Below, in pieces: positions 26,701 to 35,439 of a stretch of DNA of 64,000 nucleotides. The notes below the pieces were generated by a model that did not search any database, was not told the origin of the DNA, and worked only from the letters and a program-made list of their open reading frames with translations. Both the position numbers and the translations under genes were made by a program. Source of the DNA: Ophthalmolycus amberensis (taxonomy: Eukaryota; Chordata; Actinopteri; Perciformes; Zoarcidae); NCBI GenBank assembly GCA_024529925.1, contig JAFEUB010000908.1, positions 930,001 through 994,000 of the forward strand, read 5' to 3'. Within the stretch, counting starts at the first letter, position 1. Each line of letters opens with the position of its first letter.

Positions 26701-29132
26701 AATCATGATTTCTGCTTCTAACAATGAGAAGTATTTCCTGCTCAGAGAATTAGACCATGTCTTTGGGAACAAGCATTATCACTGTTTCTCTTTTTTTCTG
26801 TCTTTCAAGACACACACTAACATAAAACACATGCAGGCAGCACAGCTTTCCAGCCTACAAGTGGGACATTTTGTAGTCCACAATGGTCTGGGAGACTGCG
26901 GAGAGACCTCCAAGGCTGTATGTTGAGCAGAGAGGTCTGAATGAAGGATGCATTGAAATTGCCCCGCTTTTCTTCAGAGTCTTACTCACAAAGGGTCTGT
27001 TTCCCATTCAGGACACAAGGTCATTAGATAATACACACAGGGACCTCAAGGCCACATAGTGGGGGGCGGGAGCATTCAACAAAACAAGCCTCCTACCCGT
27101 CTCAGTGCAAACTGCTCAACATCCAAGACTCACTGTAATAGTCTCTGCAGGATGCATATGCACATCCAGAGACAAATATATCCACAAGCAAACTCACGTG
27201 CATGCAAATAGAAGCCCTTCGACACGCACAGAGACACACACACATGCAAGGTGGGTGTCTGTTTGGGTGGTTCGACAGAGGGAATCATGACCGTTTCTCC
27301 TCCCACCTCTCTATTCAGTCACAACAGAGTTATTTAGTCCTCTAAAGTTTGCTCAGTGAATGCTGGGGGATTTTTCTCTCTCTCTCTCTCTCCTTTTCTT
27401 TTTATTATATAAGCTCAACCAAACACGTGCTTGTTGTGTTTGTGTGATTGTCCACGATGGTCTCATCCAGCATTGTGAGAATACATTGGATTGTACACTG
27501 AAACTTTAGGTAAATGCTCTCCAATGAGAAAGTAAGTAGTACGCAGTGAAGTACGGTAATCACTGTGAGGTGTCGCTATGGGACAAAACCTCCGTAGTGA
27601 TACTGAACATGGAAACTTTTACAGATTTTCCAAATGCAAGAAAGAATGGAAACTAAGCATGTTCTGCCTGGATGGGGAACTTATTTCCACCCCATTCATG
27701 AAGATGTCAGATCTCAGCTTGTCAAGGTTTACTCATAGTGTTCTGAATCCCATTTCCTCAAGTCTGTAAGGCATCATGAAAAGCCAGGAAGAAGGTAGGA
27801 AGAATGTGGGCAGGGAAACCCTGTGGCAGCGAGAGATGTGAGGCAGAGGAAGATGAAACAGCAATGGACAGAATCAGTCCTCTACTTCCACATGAGCACA
27901 CGTGTGTGTGTGGGCTTGGGCCTTGGCCTATACTTCTCTAAACTATAACTTAATCAAAGTGAGTGGTTATGTGGAAAGAGCAGGGTCATATCTAATTCTC
28001 CCTGTGTTAGCTGAGTATAGCCAGTGACAACATGTCCGTAGCTGAGATGGCAATACCACACACACACACACACACACACAGTATATGAGAGGAAAATGGA
28101 GAAAGAATATAAGAGACAAGGAGAATGTTTGGAAAAGATGGATAGGGCACCATAGTTACAGACCAGCCAAACTGTAACAAACGAAGTTAGCCAAGTCTCA
28201 GGTACAGCATGACATTGTTCCACATACACCAGAGCACAATGACTGAATTATTTAAACGTTTCATGTGTTTAAGAATCGTCTAGAGTCAAAATGTACCTTG
28301 AAATTTAAAAACTGTGAGATAGATCTTCTGGTAAAACACTTCAATGTGTTTACTTGTACTTGAATAGTATAGTTGGTCTTGAATATTTTGTTCCTAAATA
28401 ATCTTTACTTACACATTTAAGAAAGACCTCAATATTTGTTATCATAATTATCATTGGTTAATCATGTGGATGATACTCATGCATGCGCACTGAGCTGTAT
28501 GTCAAATTAAAGAGCCTCTCCCTGAAAGACAACCCCTGCCAGAGATCGGCACTTCATCAGGAACATGATCCTCGGCACAAAGAATGAAGCCTCACAGCTC
28601 CTTGGGGAGAATAGCAAAGTCATAGAGCGCAAGGCCCGGGTGAGGGCAGCGGGTGCTGCACTTTGAGCCACACCAGACGCCTGGCGTGCGTAATGGGACG
28701 GTAATCCATACCTCACATTACCTCTCCGAGTGGATTGGGAGAGTCAATACACGCCTGTGTCACGAAACCAATTTGCGTGCGTTTGCCACTACTGTAGCCT
28801 ACTTGTAAAGACATTTCTGGTTGCCTCCGTATCCCTCATTGGATTCACTAAAAGCCTTATGCAACAGCAAACAGCCCACAAAGTAAACATGAAAGTTTCA
28901 TAAAATACAGATTATACTCGTTTTCGTAATTTCGTATCGTAATGTCGCAGAATCAAGAAATTGGCATTTCATCTTATATCTCACGAATATTGTGTTATAT
29001 GCAGGCAGATGCAAGTTTGCTCGAGAGCTCTATGTGTTACCAGTTGGTGGAGGAACGGGGGTTGAGGATGTCCTCTTTGGCCGTGAGCAACGACAGGCTG
29101 TAGGTATCAAGGTTGACCGTCTGCGAGCTCAT
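108..29132 (-). CDS. Drebrin/Abp1 (drebrin-like, DBNL) family actin-binding adaptor, complete, 16 coding exons, 772 aa
   Basis: Joined coding exons (minus strand, 5' to 3'): 29132-29041, 12086-12031, 11853-11741, 10919-10845, 6377-6234, 5938-5861, 5689-5538, 4629-4575, 3985-3911, 3750-3639, 3451-2903, 2100-1699, 1525-1433, 1315-1182, 410-359, 244-108. They total 2319 nt, are in phase throughout and have GT-AG borders. Seen: an N-terminal ADF-H domain (about residues 1-150, with NWAIFTYDG), a Glu/Arg/Lys coiled coil (about 187-285), NPREFF (about 299), a Ser/Pro-rich stretch (318-500), an acidic stretch (about 510-634) and a C-terminal SH3 (about 714-772, ALYDY...WWRGW...PANYV). The family binds F-actin through ADF-H and recruits endocytic or cytoskeletal partners through SH3, in the cytoplasm at the cell cortex. 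At 772 residues it is far longer than typical DBNL (about 430); the extra length is exons 11-14. Orthology (dbnl versus a drebrin ohnolog that kept SH3) is unsettled, so no symbol is given. Family call near certain. Confidence 0.93.
359..410 (-). CDS. DBNL-like exon 15 (SH3 start, ALYDY)
   Basis: 52 nt, acceptor TCCACACAG, donor GTAAGC. Encodes VLAEQQMCVRALYDYQA. ALYDY is the first conserved SH3 motif and contributes aromatic residues to the proline-binding groove. Confidence 0.94.
1182..1315 (-). CDS. DBNL-like exon 14 (acidic linker)
   Basis: 134 nt after acceptor TACCTCAG, ending at donor GTAGTC. Encodes SPSDTELSSPELTDCYELHN and then DADVNEDEEQTISENGQE, an acidic linker before SH3. Phase 0 exit matches exon 15. 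Confidence 0.85.
1433..1525 (-). CDS. DBNL-like exon 13 (linker)
   Basis: 93 nt, acceptor TTATTTCAG, donor GTTTGG (weak-looking). Encodes AEPICQVIKHETVVVSTNGI then TNGEQSQNGI. Enters and leaves in the same phase, so it could be skipped without frameshift. No domain recognised. Confidence 0.82.
1699..2100 (-). CDS. DBNL-like exon 12 (acidic, Glu-rich region)
   Basis: 402 nt after acceptor TTCCAATCAACAG, ending at donor GTAGCC. It opens DLNNATLVHAELVSDTGYKV and then becomes Glu/Asp-rich (EEDEEEDGEEHEEDEG; NEEEKNEEEEDKEEEDEG) through KKEEESTVS. Imperfect GAG/GAA codon repetition suggests it varies in length between species. Confidence 0.88.
2903..3451 (-). CDS. DBNL-like exon 11 (Ser/Pro-rich region)
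   Basis: 549 nt, the largest exon. Acceptor TTTTTCTCCAG, donor GTAGGG. It begins KPFRRYQRSLTDTAFIF and then becomes Ser/Pro-rich with many SP/TP pairs and PxxP stretches (for example ATSPPASPDF and PNTPNTPTQP). It is probably disordered and open to proline-directed phosphorylation and SH3 binding. This exon is a main reason the protein exceeds DBNL in length. Confidence 0.9.
3639..3750 (-). CDS. DBNL-like exon 10 (NPREFF motif)
   Basis: 112 nt after acceptor ACCTGTAG, ending at donor GTACGT. Encodes EAAALVSQRSMNPREFFRQL, then six Ser and SQSPTSPGSSRS. NPREFF is the family motif seen as NPREFFKQ in drebrin and HPREIFKQ in DBNL. Confidence 0.93.
3911..3985 (-). CDS. DBNL-like exon 9 (coiled-coil end, SES motif)
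   Basis: 75 nt, phase 0, acceptor CACTGACAG and donor GTAAGT. Encodes EQQQREHVEDMRSRLSRSES then IEKAA. The SES...EAA stretch across exons 9-10 resembles drebrin (SESEVEEAAAII) more than DBNL. Confidence 0.92.
4575..4629 (-). CDS. DBNL-like exon 8 (coiled coil)
   Basis: 55 nt, acceptor TCGCACAG and donor GTGAGT. Encodes RKLAEQEEELRRKEKFKW, continuing the coiled coil. Phase enters at 2|1 and leaves at 0. Confidence 0.92.
4700..5468. mobile_element. Non-autonomous DNA transposon copy with long inverted repeats
   Basis: Lies in the intron between exons 7 and 8. Arms at about 4728-4900 and 5250-5425 are reverse complements with moderate divergence. Shared words include AGATCTAAGAC, TCTATGCACACAAA, GCCAAGATAATCCATCC and CACAGGTGT. 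The right end runs into a TTGCATTTCTATTTTTTCTC AGTG terminus resembling a repeat end that is very common in fish genomes. The interior has no intact transposase frame. I recognise the repeat as a common teleost interspersed element but cannot name its superfamily. Ends are approximate because the left terminus is eroded. Confidence 0.8.
5538..5689 (-). CDS. DBNL-like exon 7 (coiled coil)
   Basis: 152 nt after an acceptor preceded by a GT repeat, ending at donor GTAGGA. Encodes a Glu/Arg-rich heptad-type stretch beginning REEEERKEEEKRRAAEE and ending LQMIEEQ, with a split Arg codon. Confidence 0.92.
5861..5938 (-). CDS. DBNL-like exon 6 (GTNYRKTNA motif)
   Basis: 78 nt, phase 0, acceptor CTTATAG and donor GTATGA. 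Encodes GTNYRKTNAAMEMRRINRNS then FWARAE, a hallmark of drebrin and DBNL proteins (GTTYQKTDAAVEMKRINREQ in drebrin). Confidence 0.95.
6234..6377 (-). CDS. DBNL-like exon 5 (end of ADF-H)
   Basis: 144 nt, phase 0 at both ends, acceptor TGTTGCAG and donor GTGAGT. Encodes EAHAFISAEKVEDVIEEKIT and on to SADKEELV. This closes ADF-H and links to the family GTxYxKT motif in the next exon. Confidence 0.92.
6469..6511. repeat. (CA)n microsatellite
   Basis: CA dinucleotide run with minor interruptions, in the intron between exons 4 and 5 of the DBNL-like gene. The rest of this 4.5-kb intron shows no other gene. Confidence 0.95.
8466..8508. repeat. (CA)n microsatellite
   Basis: CA/CGCA dinucleotide run within the intron between exons 4 and 5. 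Confidence 0.93.
9877..9922. repeat. (GT)n microsatellite
   Basis: GT/GC-GT run in the same intron, about 140 bases before a complementary (CA)n run. Confidence 0.93.
10062..10101. repeat. (CA)n microsatellite
   Basis: CA run that could pair with the GT run at 9877-9922 in a transcript; see findings. Confidence 0.93.
10845..10919 (-). CDS. DBNL-like exon 4 (ADF-H helix)
   Basis: 75 nt, phase 0 at both ends, acceptor TGCAG and donor GTGCAG. Encodes VGQNVDDFRRTECASHIPAI then KNFFK, matching the actin-binding helix region of the family (GEDVPDARK...ASHV in drebrin). Confidence 0.93.
11741..11853 (-). CDS. DBNL-like exon 3 (ADF-H)
   Basis: 113 nt after acceptor CTTACAG, ending at donor GTGAGT. 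Encodes GGVAELAGKFHIAKPQYGLC and on to RIAMISW, the central ADF-H region that corresponds to PKYVLINW in DBNL and drebrin. Confidence 0.93.
12031..12086 (-). CDS. DBNL-like exon 2 (ADF-H)
   Basis: 56 nt after acceptor TGTCCACAG, ending at donor GTAAGA. Encodes AIFTYDGITNKLKLADSG, the second strand region of the ADF-H fold. Phase joins exon 1 (TG|G) and exon 3 (G|CG). Confidence 0.93.
13083..13121. repeat. (GT)n microsatellite
   Basis: GT dinucleotide run in intron 1 of the DBNL-like gene. Confidence 0.94.
14546..14591. repeat. 46-nt near-perfect palindrome in a repeat remnant
   Basis: Arms of 20 nt (GTGTAGTGAGTACAGAGGGA and its near reverse complement, two differences) flank a 6-nt loop CGGTTC. 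Just downstream (about 14630-14660) is CTGAAGTGTCCCTGAGCAAG, a phrase common in percomorph interspersed repeats. This suggests the palindrome is part of a MITE- or SINE-like remnant spanning roughly 14480-14690. Confidence 0.75.
14734..14786. repeat. (TC)n microsatellite
   Basis: Uninterrupted TC dinucleotide run of 53 bases in intron 1 of the DBNL-like gene. Confidence 0.96.
18801..18836. repeat. (GT)n microsatellite
   Basis: GT dinucleotide run with one break, in intron 1. Confidence 0.93.
28052..28081. repeat. (CA)n microsatellite
   Basis: CA dinucleotide run in intron 1, about 1 kb before exon 1. Confidence 0.94.
29041..29132 (-). CDS. DBNL-like exon 1 (start codon, ADF-H N-terminus)
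   Basis: Starts at ATG 29132-29130 in the context GCCATCATGA, with A at -3. It encodes MSSQTVNLDTYSL through STN and the first two bases of Trp, then the donor GTAACA. The split Trp codon is completed by the first base of exon 2, restoring NWAIFTYDG, the counterpart of the DBNL motif NWALYTYEG. The frame stays open upstream to 29465, but family alignment supports this ATG. Confidence 0.88.
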
Positions 29133-29465
29133 GATGGCAAAAGTTTCCAGACCACTCCCGCAGCTTCTCTCTTCACTTTTCCCGACGGTTTTCGGGGTCG
29201 GAGTATCTGCTGCAAAACAGCCACAGCGGAACAGTGAGGGTCGTTCGCGGCCGAGGACACAGCAGTAGAGGAATGCAGGTTCATGCAGTGTGGACTTAAG
29301 TTCCAAATTGGAGGCGATCTGTGCAGGCGCTGCGCACTCACAGCGTGAAAGAGACTTGCGACTGCACACTGCTCTTTGTGCAGCGGGGTTGAATACGTTT
29401 TCACTATAAAGCCCCACCTCCCGTTGAGAGAGTGGAAAGCGTAATGACTTCACTAGCTGGGTCAC
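29133..29465 (-). promoter_or_regulatory. Probable 5' UTR/promoter region of the DBNL-like gene
   Basis: Immediately upstream of the start codon, with more CpG than the surroundings (for example TCGTTCGCGGCCGAGG and GGCGCTGCGCACTC). No TATA box was recognised on the minus strand. A possible acceptor (GTGGCTGTTTTGCAG, near 29214) means the 5' UTR might be split. The transcription start cannot be fixed from sequence. Confidence 0.5.
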
Positions 29466-31177
29466 TTGGAGGAAAACCGCTCAGCTACACGTACAGATCA
29501 CTACACTGTCTCGTGCATCGTCCTTATCGTGATGTTCACTTGGTAACTCTTCTATAAGGCAACTTGCCTGCCCTTTAATTGTCGTACACTGTGTGAAACT
29601 TTCACAGCAGAGCCCTGGAGTTATTGCGCCTCATCACCATTATTCACACAGAACGACCAGAATGATCGCTGAGGTAACAGCATATAGAACTATCCAATAG
29701 AATATTCATTTATTTTCAAATGAATGTTATTATTTCACTGTTGTTGTTGTTTTGTGATGGCTTAGCCATTGTTTGAGCAAAATATCCAGAATAGTAAATG
29801 TTGATGTGGGTTAGAGGGGCTGCAGGGGGCAGTGCGGCAGCTTTGGATCTGTCAGTCTCTCTTCGTCTCTTTTTGTCTTTGAATCGGCCCCCACTGGCCT
29901 TTGGCAGACTCCAGAGAAGCCATTTACAGTGCAGTCCATCTCTGAATGAGCCAACGAAGGGCCAATTTCATGGGAACTGGGTCTCAAGCAGGTTGCACAT
30001 AAACAAGAGGCTGCTTCGGTGTTTAAGAACGGCTGGGGGTCTGTTCAATGGCTACCCAAGAGTGACAACACACAAACACAAACTGACCACACAATCATGC
30101 ACAAACACGGCCGTGCAGAGGCTCACATGCACACACACACACACACTAGCTGTGAACCCTAGACTAACTCCCTCCAGACATGCAAACACACGCAGGCACA
30201 CACTCATGCACTGGTGTTTCACTGTGGGTCGGTGGCATGGGGGTTTAAGATCTTGGATTATGGGAATGTTCCTGAGCTCTGTAATTTATTTAGCAGCCAT
30301 TCTTAGATAATCCAGGACAGATGTATATGGGCTGAAAGTCGTAGGATTTTATTTTCTAATGTGTCAGGCTCAGGGTGGATTTTCACTGCTGAGATTTGGT
30401 CAGAAAATAGTTCTCTCACAGTGGCTCATGATAACACTGGAGAGTATTGGATTAACACAGTCACCCAACACAATCCCTTGGGAAAGAAGAATCATCTCCT
30501 TTTCAGCCAAAAAGTTTCGATTTCCATCTTTGAGGTCCTCTTCCTTGGTTACATTTTTCACTGATAGCTGTTTTCCAGGGATGCCAGAGTCAGGGAAATG
30601 ACGAATAAATATTTACTACAAATACAAAACAGTTTAACACTTTTAGTATTTACATTACAGAAAAGCAAACCACTTTGAATCAAAGGATGACTGGTGTACA
30701 AAAACAGATTTAAATTGCCATAATGTCTAGTAATACAAATAATGTCACAAATCTGGCATGACACATTCCAACTGTTTAGCCTCACTCTTTGTTTGGAAAT
30801 GTTCTCCCCAAAGAACCCAAATCTGGTAAACCCTTAATGCAAGTTGTGTTAAAAATGTTGCATTTGTTGTTTAAGCAAGCATGCAGCACACACACACTCT
30901 GCTGTTTGGGCCAAAGCTTGCATGCCAGAGGGGCAGGGGGCATGACATCCCCATGCCCCTATTATTCTTACAACTTCCTGCTATTAGAGGCTCTCCTGCC
31001 CTTCCAGACTCTCAGTGCTTCACTGTGGATGTGAACTGCAGTGCTGTTATGCTCCACTTCAGAGGACTTTGGCATTTCCTTTGCTGGGGTGCGGTGGCAG
31101 CTGTTGTTGGAGATGGGGTCTAAATGGGGGAATGATTGTATATCCAGTGGGGATTTGGAGATGTGTGGGTGTGTGCA

Positions 31178-31200
31178 CGTGTGTGTGTGTGTGTGTGTGG
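31178..31200. repeat. (GT)n microsatellite
   Basis: GT dinucleotide run in the intergenic region. Confidence 0.9.
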
Positions 31201-32097
31201 GGCGTGCTAATTGGGATTTTGTCCTTATTTACCGAAACTCCTCTAATTGTCACAGGCTTTTTGTCCAGCTTCCTGCCTTCCTGACATCGTCTAAAGTAGC
31301 AGAGTGCATGGTGACAGTGTTGAGTGGTCCAGTCACACGCAACATCCTCTCATAGTCTCTCAGCTCGATCTTAAATCCAGAATCCATTCATCAGCAAGTG
31401 TCTCAGATAATACCCACCAATGATATGTGGCATTGCATAACATACAAAATGCAATCTCCCTCTGAATTGATAAAACTTCCGCCACTAAACAAACCACTTC
31501 CTTGTTGGCATGGATTTGTTTCCCTGGGTCGAGGCTTGCGTGGCAGGTTTATGTGTGCTCAGAACTGATGGGTGGTGTTAAAAGTTCAGAGATGTGTTCG
31601 GGTTTAGGGTCACAGCTTGAACTTTGTCCTCCTGCCGTCCTACTTCACTAATAATATGTTTTCCACTGCTCTTCTCTGCATGATGTGAGAGGCAGGATTG
31701 CCTGCATGTGCGGTCATATTTTCGTGTGTATGAACAGTTGCAGTGGTTGTAATCTTCCTTTGAAGTTGTCATAAATATAACATTTCCTGTGACATTATCC
31801 CATCGTCTTGTGAATTGACTGTTTTACAGTATGAAGAGCTGGAATGTGTCCAACCTTTTGAAAGCCTTTTGTGCCAGCAAGTCAGACCTAGCTGTAAATG
31901 GTAATTAATTCATCCCATGGAAGCAATCGTGTTTTATTGCTCATTATATGATGTTTTAAAGGCTACACTTAAATAGTCCTTCCTCAAATTAAGCTGTGTT
32001 TTAGGAAGGGAATATTTTTATGGCAGATTTTCTGTGTCAATCTTTCAGAAGTTCCATGTTTGCAATGTGACAAGCAGTTTTTGTCTGTGTAGTTGTT

Positions 32098-32135
32098 CAT
32101 AACAAAAGTTATGAATAACAAAAGTTATGAATAAC
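32098..32135. repeat. Tandem duplication of a 16-nt palindromic unit
   Basis: The unit ATAACAAAAGTTATGA occurs twice in a row, followed by a further ATAAC. Each copy is itself palindromic (CATAAC/GTTATG around AAAA). Confidence 0.85.
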
Positions 32136-32630
32136 TATAAGCCTAAAGTCAATTCTTAATTTACTATATTACTTATTGTATCAGTGACAGAGTATGCTTT
32201 TTTTTTTACTCTAGCAGAGTGAACAGACTTTGGCATCTCTATCTCACCTCCTCCTGGGAAGCTGAGCTCAGTGGAGGAGTCATGTTATTGCTCTCCTGGA
32301 GGTAGATAATGAGGTAGATGTGGGAGAGGCTCATGATTGGCAATGATACAACAAAGAAGTTAGTCAGTGGTGATACAATGTGGTGTACACACATTTATCT
32401 GACAGCTGAGCTCAAAAACGTACAACAGCAGCTGGTTGGGGCTAACAACACCGTGCCTTAGCATTGGAAGACATGTTGAGGTCAACTCAGGTTATTCAGG
32501 CGTGGTAGGAGAAGAAAACATCAGAGGTATGTAGCAAAGTTGGAAACAAAAGGCATTTGTAGGGAAGAGAAAGAGAAAGAAAAGACAGAGGGCACACTTG
32601 CACATCATCGTCAAACATACCCTCTGAGTG

Positions 32631-32699
32631 TGTCTGTGTGTGTGTGTGTGTGTGTTTGTGTGTTTGTGTATGTGAGAGAGAGAGAGAGAGAGAGAGAGA
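32631..32699. repeat. Compound (GT)n-(GA)n microsatellite
   Basis: A GT run (with TTGTGT interruptions) passes directly into a GA run. It produces spurious Ser-Leu and His-Thr open frames on the minus strand. Confidence 0.94.
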
Positions 32700-33415
32700 T
32701 TTACACATTCTCTGGGAATCATCTGGATGTCTTCCCGTCGGGTCTCCAGGTGAGGTCACTGCTCAGCTATGCGCCTTTTAAAACAAAACTTGAGATATTT
32801 TCCCCTTGAGTTTGAGAGTGTATATGAGTGTGTGTGCGTGAGTCTCTGTGTGCATGCATTGTATGAAATCACGTTATAAGTTCAGTACACAGTATTGATG
32901 AACAGCATGCTTTTTCTTTCTCGCTTCACTTTGTCTCCCCTTTACTCATTCCGAGTAAACATAAGATTTGACTTCCTCGTGGTTTCGAGTTTGCCTTGCT
33001 TCAGTGAAATATGACAAGCGTAAACAAATGGCAGGGTTACACGGAAATAATAAGAGACCACAAATATCTGTTTAAAAAGGAGCTCCACGTCTGCTTTTCC
33101 ATGCAAAACAGACCTTAAATGACTGCGGTGTCAGGATGATAAAGTATTCCTAAACTTTGCTGTGAGAGGCCCTGATTTAGAGGTGTATGCACGTGTGTAT
33201 GTGCGAGTGGGAGGGTGGGGGCGGAGGCAGACAGTTTTGTTTATGGAGCAGACTTTGGGGAGGTCTGGACCAACAACATGAAGATGAGATGTCACTTGGC
33301 GGAAGGTGAAATATACAAAGGAATGTGTCACTCCTCTAGCAATGTACCTTCTCTGTATGTTTGGAATGACTTCTTGGACCACTTCTTTATAAAAACGTCC
33401 ATGGCATTTGAGTGT

Positions 33416-33490
33416 CAAACCTGGAAGAGCACTGAGCTGCTCCCCAAATACAATCTTGCTGTTGAGCAGCTCAGTGCTGATCCAGGTTTG
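33416..33490. other. 75-nt hairpin-forming inverted repeat
   Basis: Left arm (27 nt) begins CAAACCTGG and contains AGCACTGAGCTGCTC. The right arm contains GAGCAGCTCAGTGCT and ends CCAGGTTTG. Pairing is perfect over 15 and 9 bases with one small internal mismatch, and the loop is 21 nt. The pairing does not extend beyond the arms. It could be a short MITE-like relic or a precursor-microRNA-like stem; I do not recognise a known microRNA in it. Confidence 0.7.
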
Positions 33491-35439
33491 ATCAGGCATA
33501 CATCCTCCCTGAGGTTTAAAGCTTCTTCTCCCTCCTCCATCATATTCTTCAAGGTCTCACGCATCAGCAGAGATTCGTCTGTACAGTATCTGATTGTTTC
33601 ATGCTCCTATCACACCTGAATGGTCGAAGAAGAGCCCCAACGCATTGTGCATTCTCAGCTGTAGGACAGTGTTTTGTCTTTTGCTCTCAAATTCATACCT
33701 TCTTATCTGCATCCCGAGCGAACCCTGTAAAATGAGAGCCAGATGTGGTGATGTCATCGTGTGTCTGGGATTTAAGATGTGTTCTACGAGGCTGCGGTGC
33801 GAGAGCAGGGGCAAGGTTGGTGGGAACCTTGAACACAGCCTACGGATCAAACAGCTGACGCAGCATAAATGTCTGTAATCAATGTTCAAACCATGGCTCG
33901 TGACCATGGATGATGCTGAGGTCTCCGCTACATAAAGCACGCTAGTAAATTCCTCCATTTACTAGAGAATGAGAGGAAAACTGGTGCACGTCATTGGTTG
34001 TTAAGAGTTTCACGGCAGGCAGCTTCACTGCTGTGTTTTCCTGGCAGAGTCTGGCTGTAACACACATGCACACACACATGTCGAGATGGCCTAATGACAT
34101 ACATATTTCACTGTACCGCAACCGCCACCTTCCCTCGTCACTCTTCTAAAGTTACTCATCATCAGCCACATCACTAAACATTACCATGACAACACTCGGC
34201 CCACTCCCCTCATGTTTCTGTGGCTTTCTGGGATCTCTTACCAGATGCACTCTAAAGTCTCAGCTCACAGCATGTTGATGCTGATTATGCATGGGCTCAG
34301 GAAGCTACTGGGTAGGAGCTGCTGATTCAGTCTCTCTTTCATCCAAAGTTTCAAAAGAAAATGTGAAAAGAATATACGTATGTAGGAGGGCCACTGCTTG
34401 GTGATCTTGAAGACAACTTTTAATCTTGAAACTGAACAAATGAATGATGAGACAGAGGCATGCAAATTTCAGTATGCTGCTCAACATGAGTTAATGCAGC
34501 AGGGAACCCCTGACAGCAGCCCAGCCGGGGCCCTGAAACGGTAAATATCTGTGAACCAAGGCACGTGTTAGGACTTCAAACATAACTCTGGGTCTCGTGA
34601 ATCATTCAAAAAATCCCCACTAAACGTAGAGCGCCTGCCAGAAGACCCGTGCCATTACAGTCTTGCAATGCCTACCTTCAATTCTGTATGATACATGTGT
34701 TGTCGATTTCATCACAAAAACTAAATAAAGAGAGTTTATTTGGATATGTGTGTGTAAAACTTTGAAAACAATTGATTTAATGGATAGAAAATATGTGTTC
34801 AACCTATTCCATGAAGAAATATATATATTTTTATCTCACACAGTAAGGTTGCACAGTGGGGGTTTTTCTCCACTAGGTGGCACAGCTGCATCAAACTTGC
34901 AGTGTGTGTAAGTTTGCGTTTATTGTGTGAGGAAAAGGGTTGAGAACGACAAGTGGAAGAATAGAATCAACTGCTTTTCTTGTTTTCAGTTTTTTTTTTA
35001 CTTTATTCTGTTGACTTGTTAACTGTCACATTTTACAAATTAGTGCGTCAACTAATGGACAAAATCGATCATTAGATCAATGTACTGTATATGGTTTCAG
35101 TTTAAATTCCCAACGAAGAATATTTATATGGAATATGGATATAATTTCAAATTTTCAAATGTTTTCTCATGACTGTCCGTGCTATTTATCAGTGTTATGT
35201 TCTCCTTAATGATTTAAATCTTAATGACCACCTATTTTAAGTCATTTAATTGCAAATTGATATTGAGTAACATTAAGCAGAAAAACTAACTTAGGTATCA
35301 GAAAAGTCTATGAATTATACAGGAAAACACACAATAACAAGAAACACATGAGACAAGTACAAAAGATTAACATTTTTAATAAAATCCATGTCAAACATCA
35401 AAATACTGAAATAGCAAAAAAGGGAAAAAAAACTTTTTT

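Larger units (their letters stand above)
12087..29040 (-). other. Intron 1 of the DBNL-like gene (16.95 kb)
   Basis: Bounded by donor GTAACA after exon 1 and acceptor TGTCCACAG before exon 2. It contains microsatellites, a palindrome at 14546-14591 and probable repeat debris, but no coding exon I can support on either strand. Open frames inside it are short and lack family motifs. Such a long first intron is a plausible place for enhancers, but none can be named from sequence alone. Confidence 0.85.

Noticed and set aside
33131..33619. 122- and 134-residue open frames on opposite strands
   Set aside because: Both run through the 33.4-kb hairpin, lack splice support and have no recognisable domain.
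33501..33710. Several exon-like minus-strand frames (for example LLMRETLKNMMEEGEEALNL)
   Set aside because: The acceptors are poor or the frames do not join, purine-rich low complexity explains the openness, and no family is recognised.
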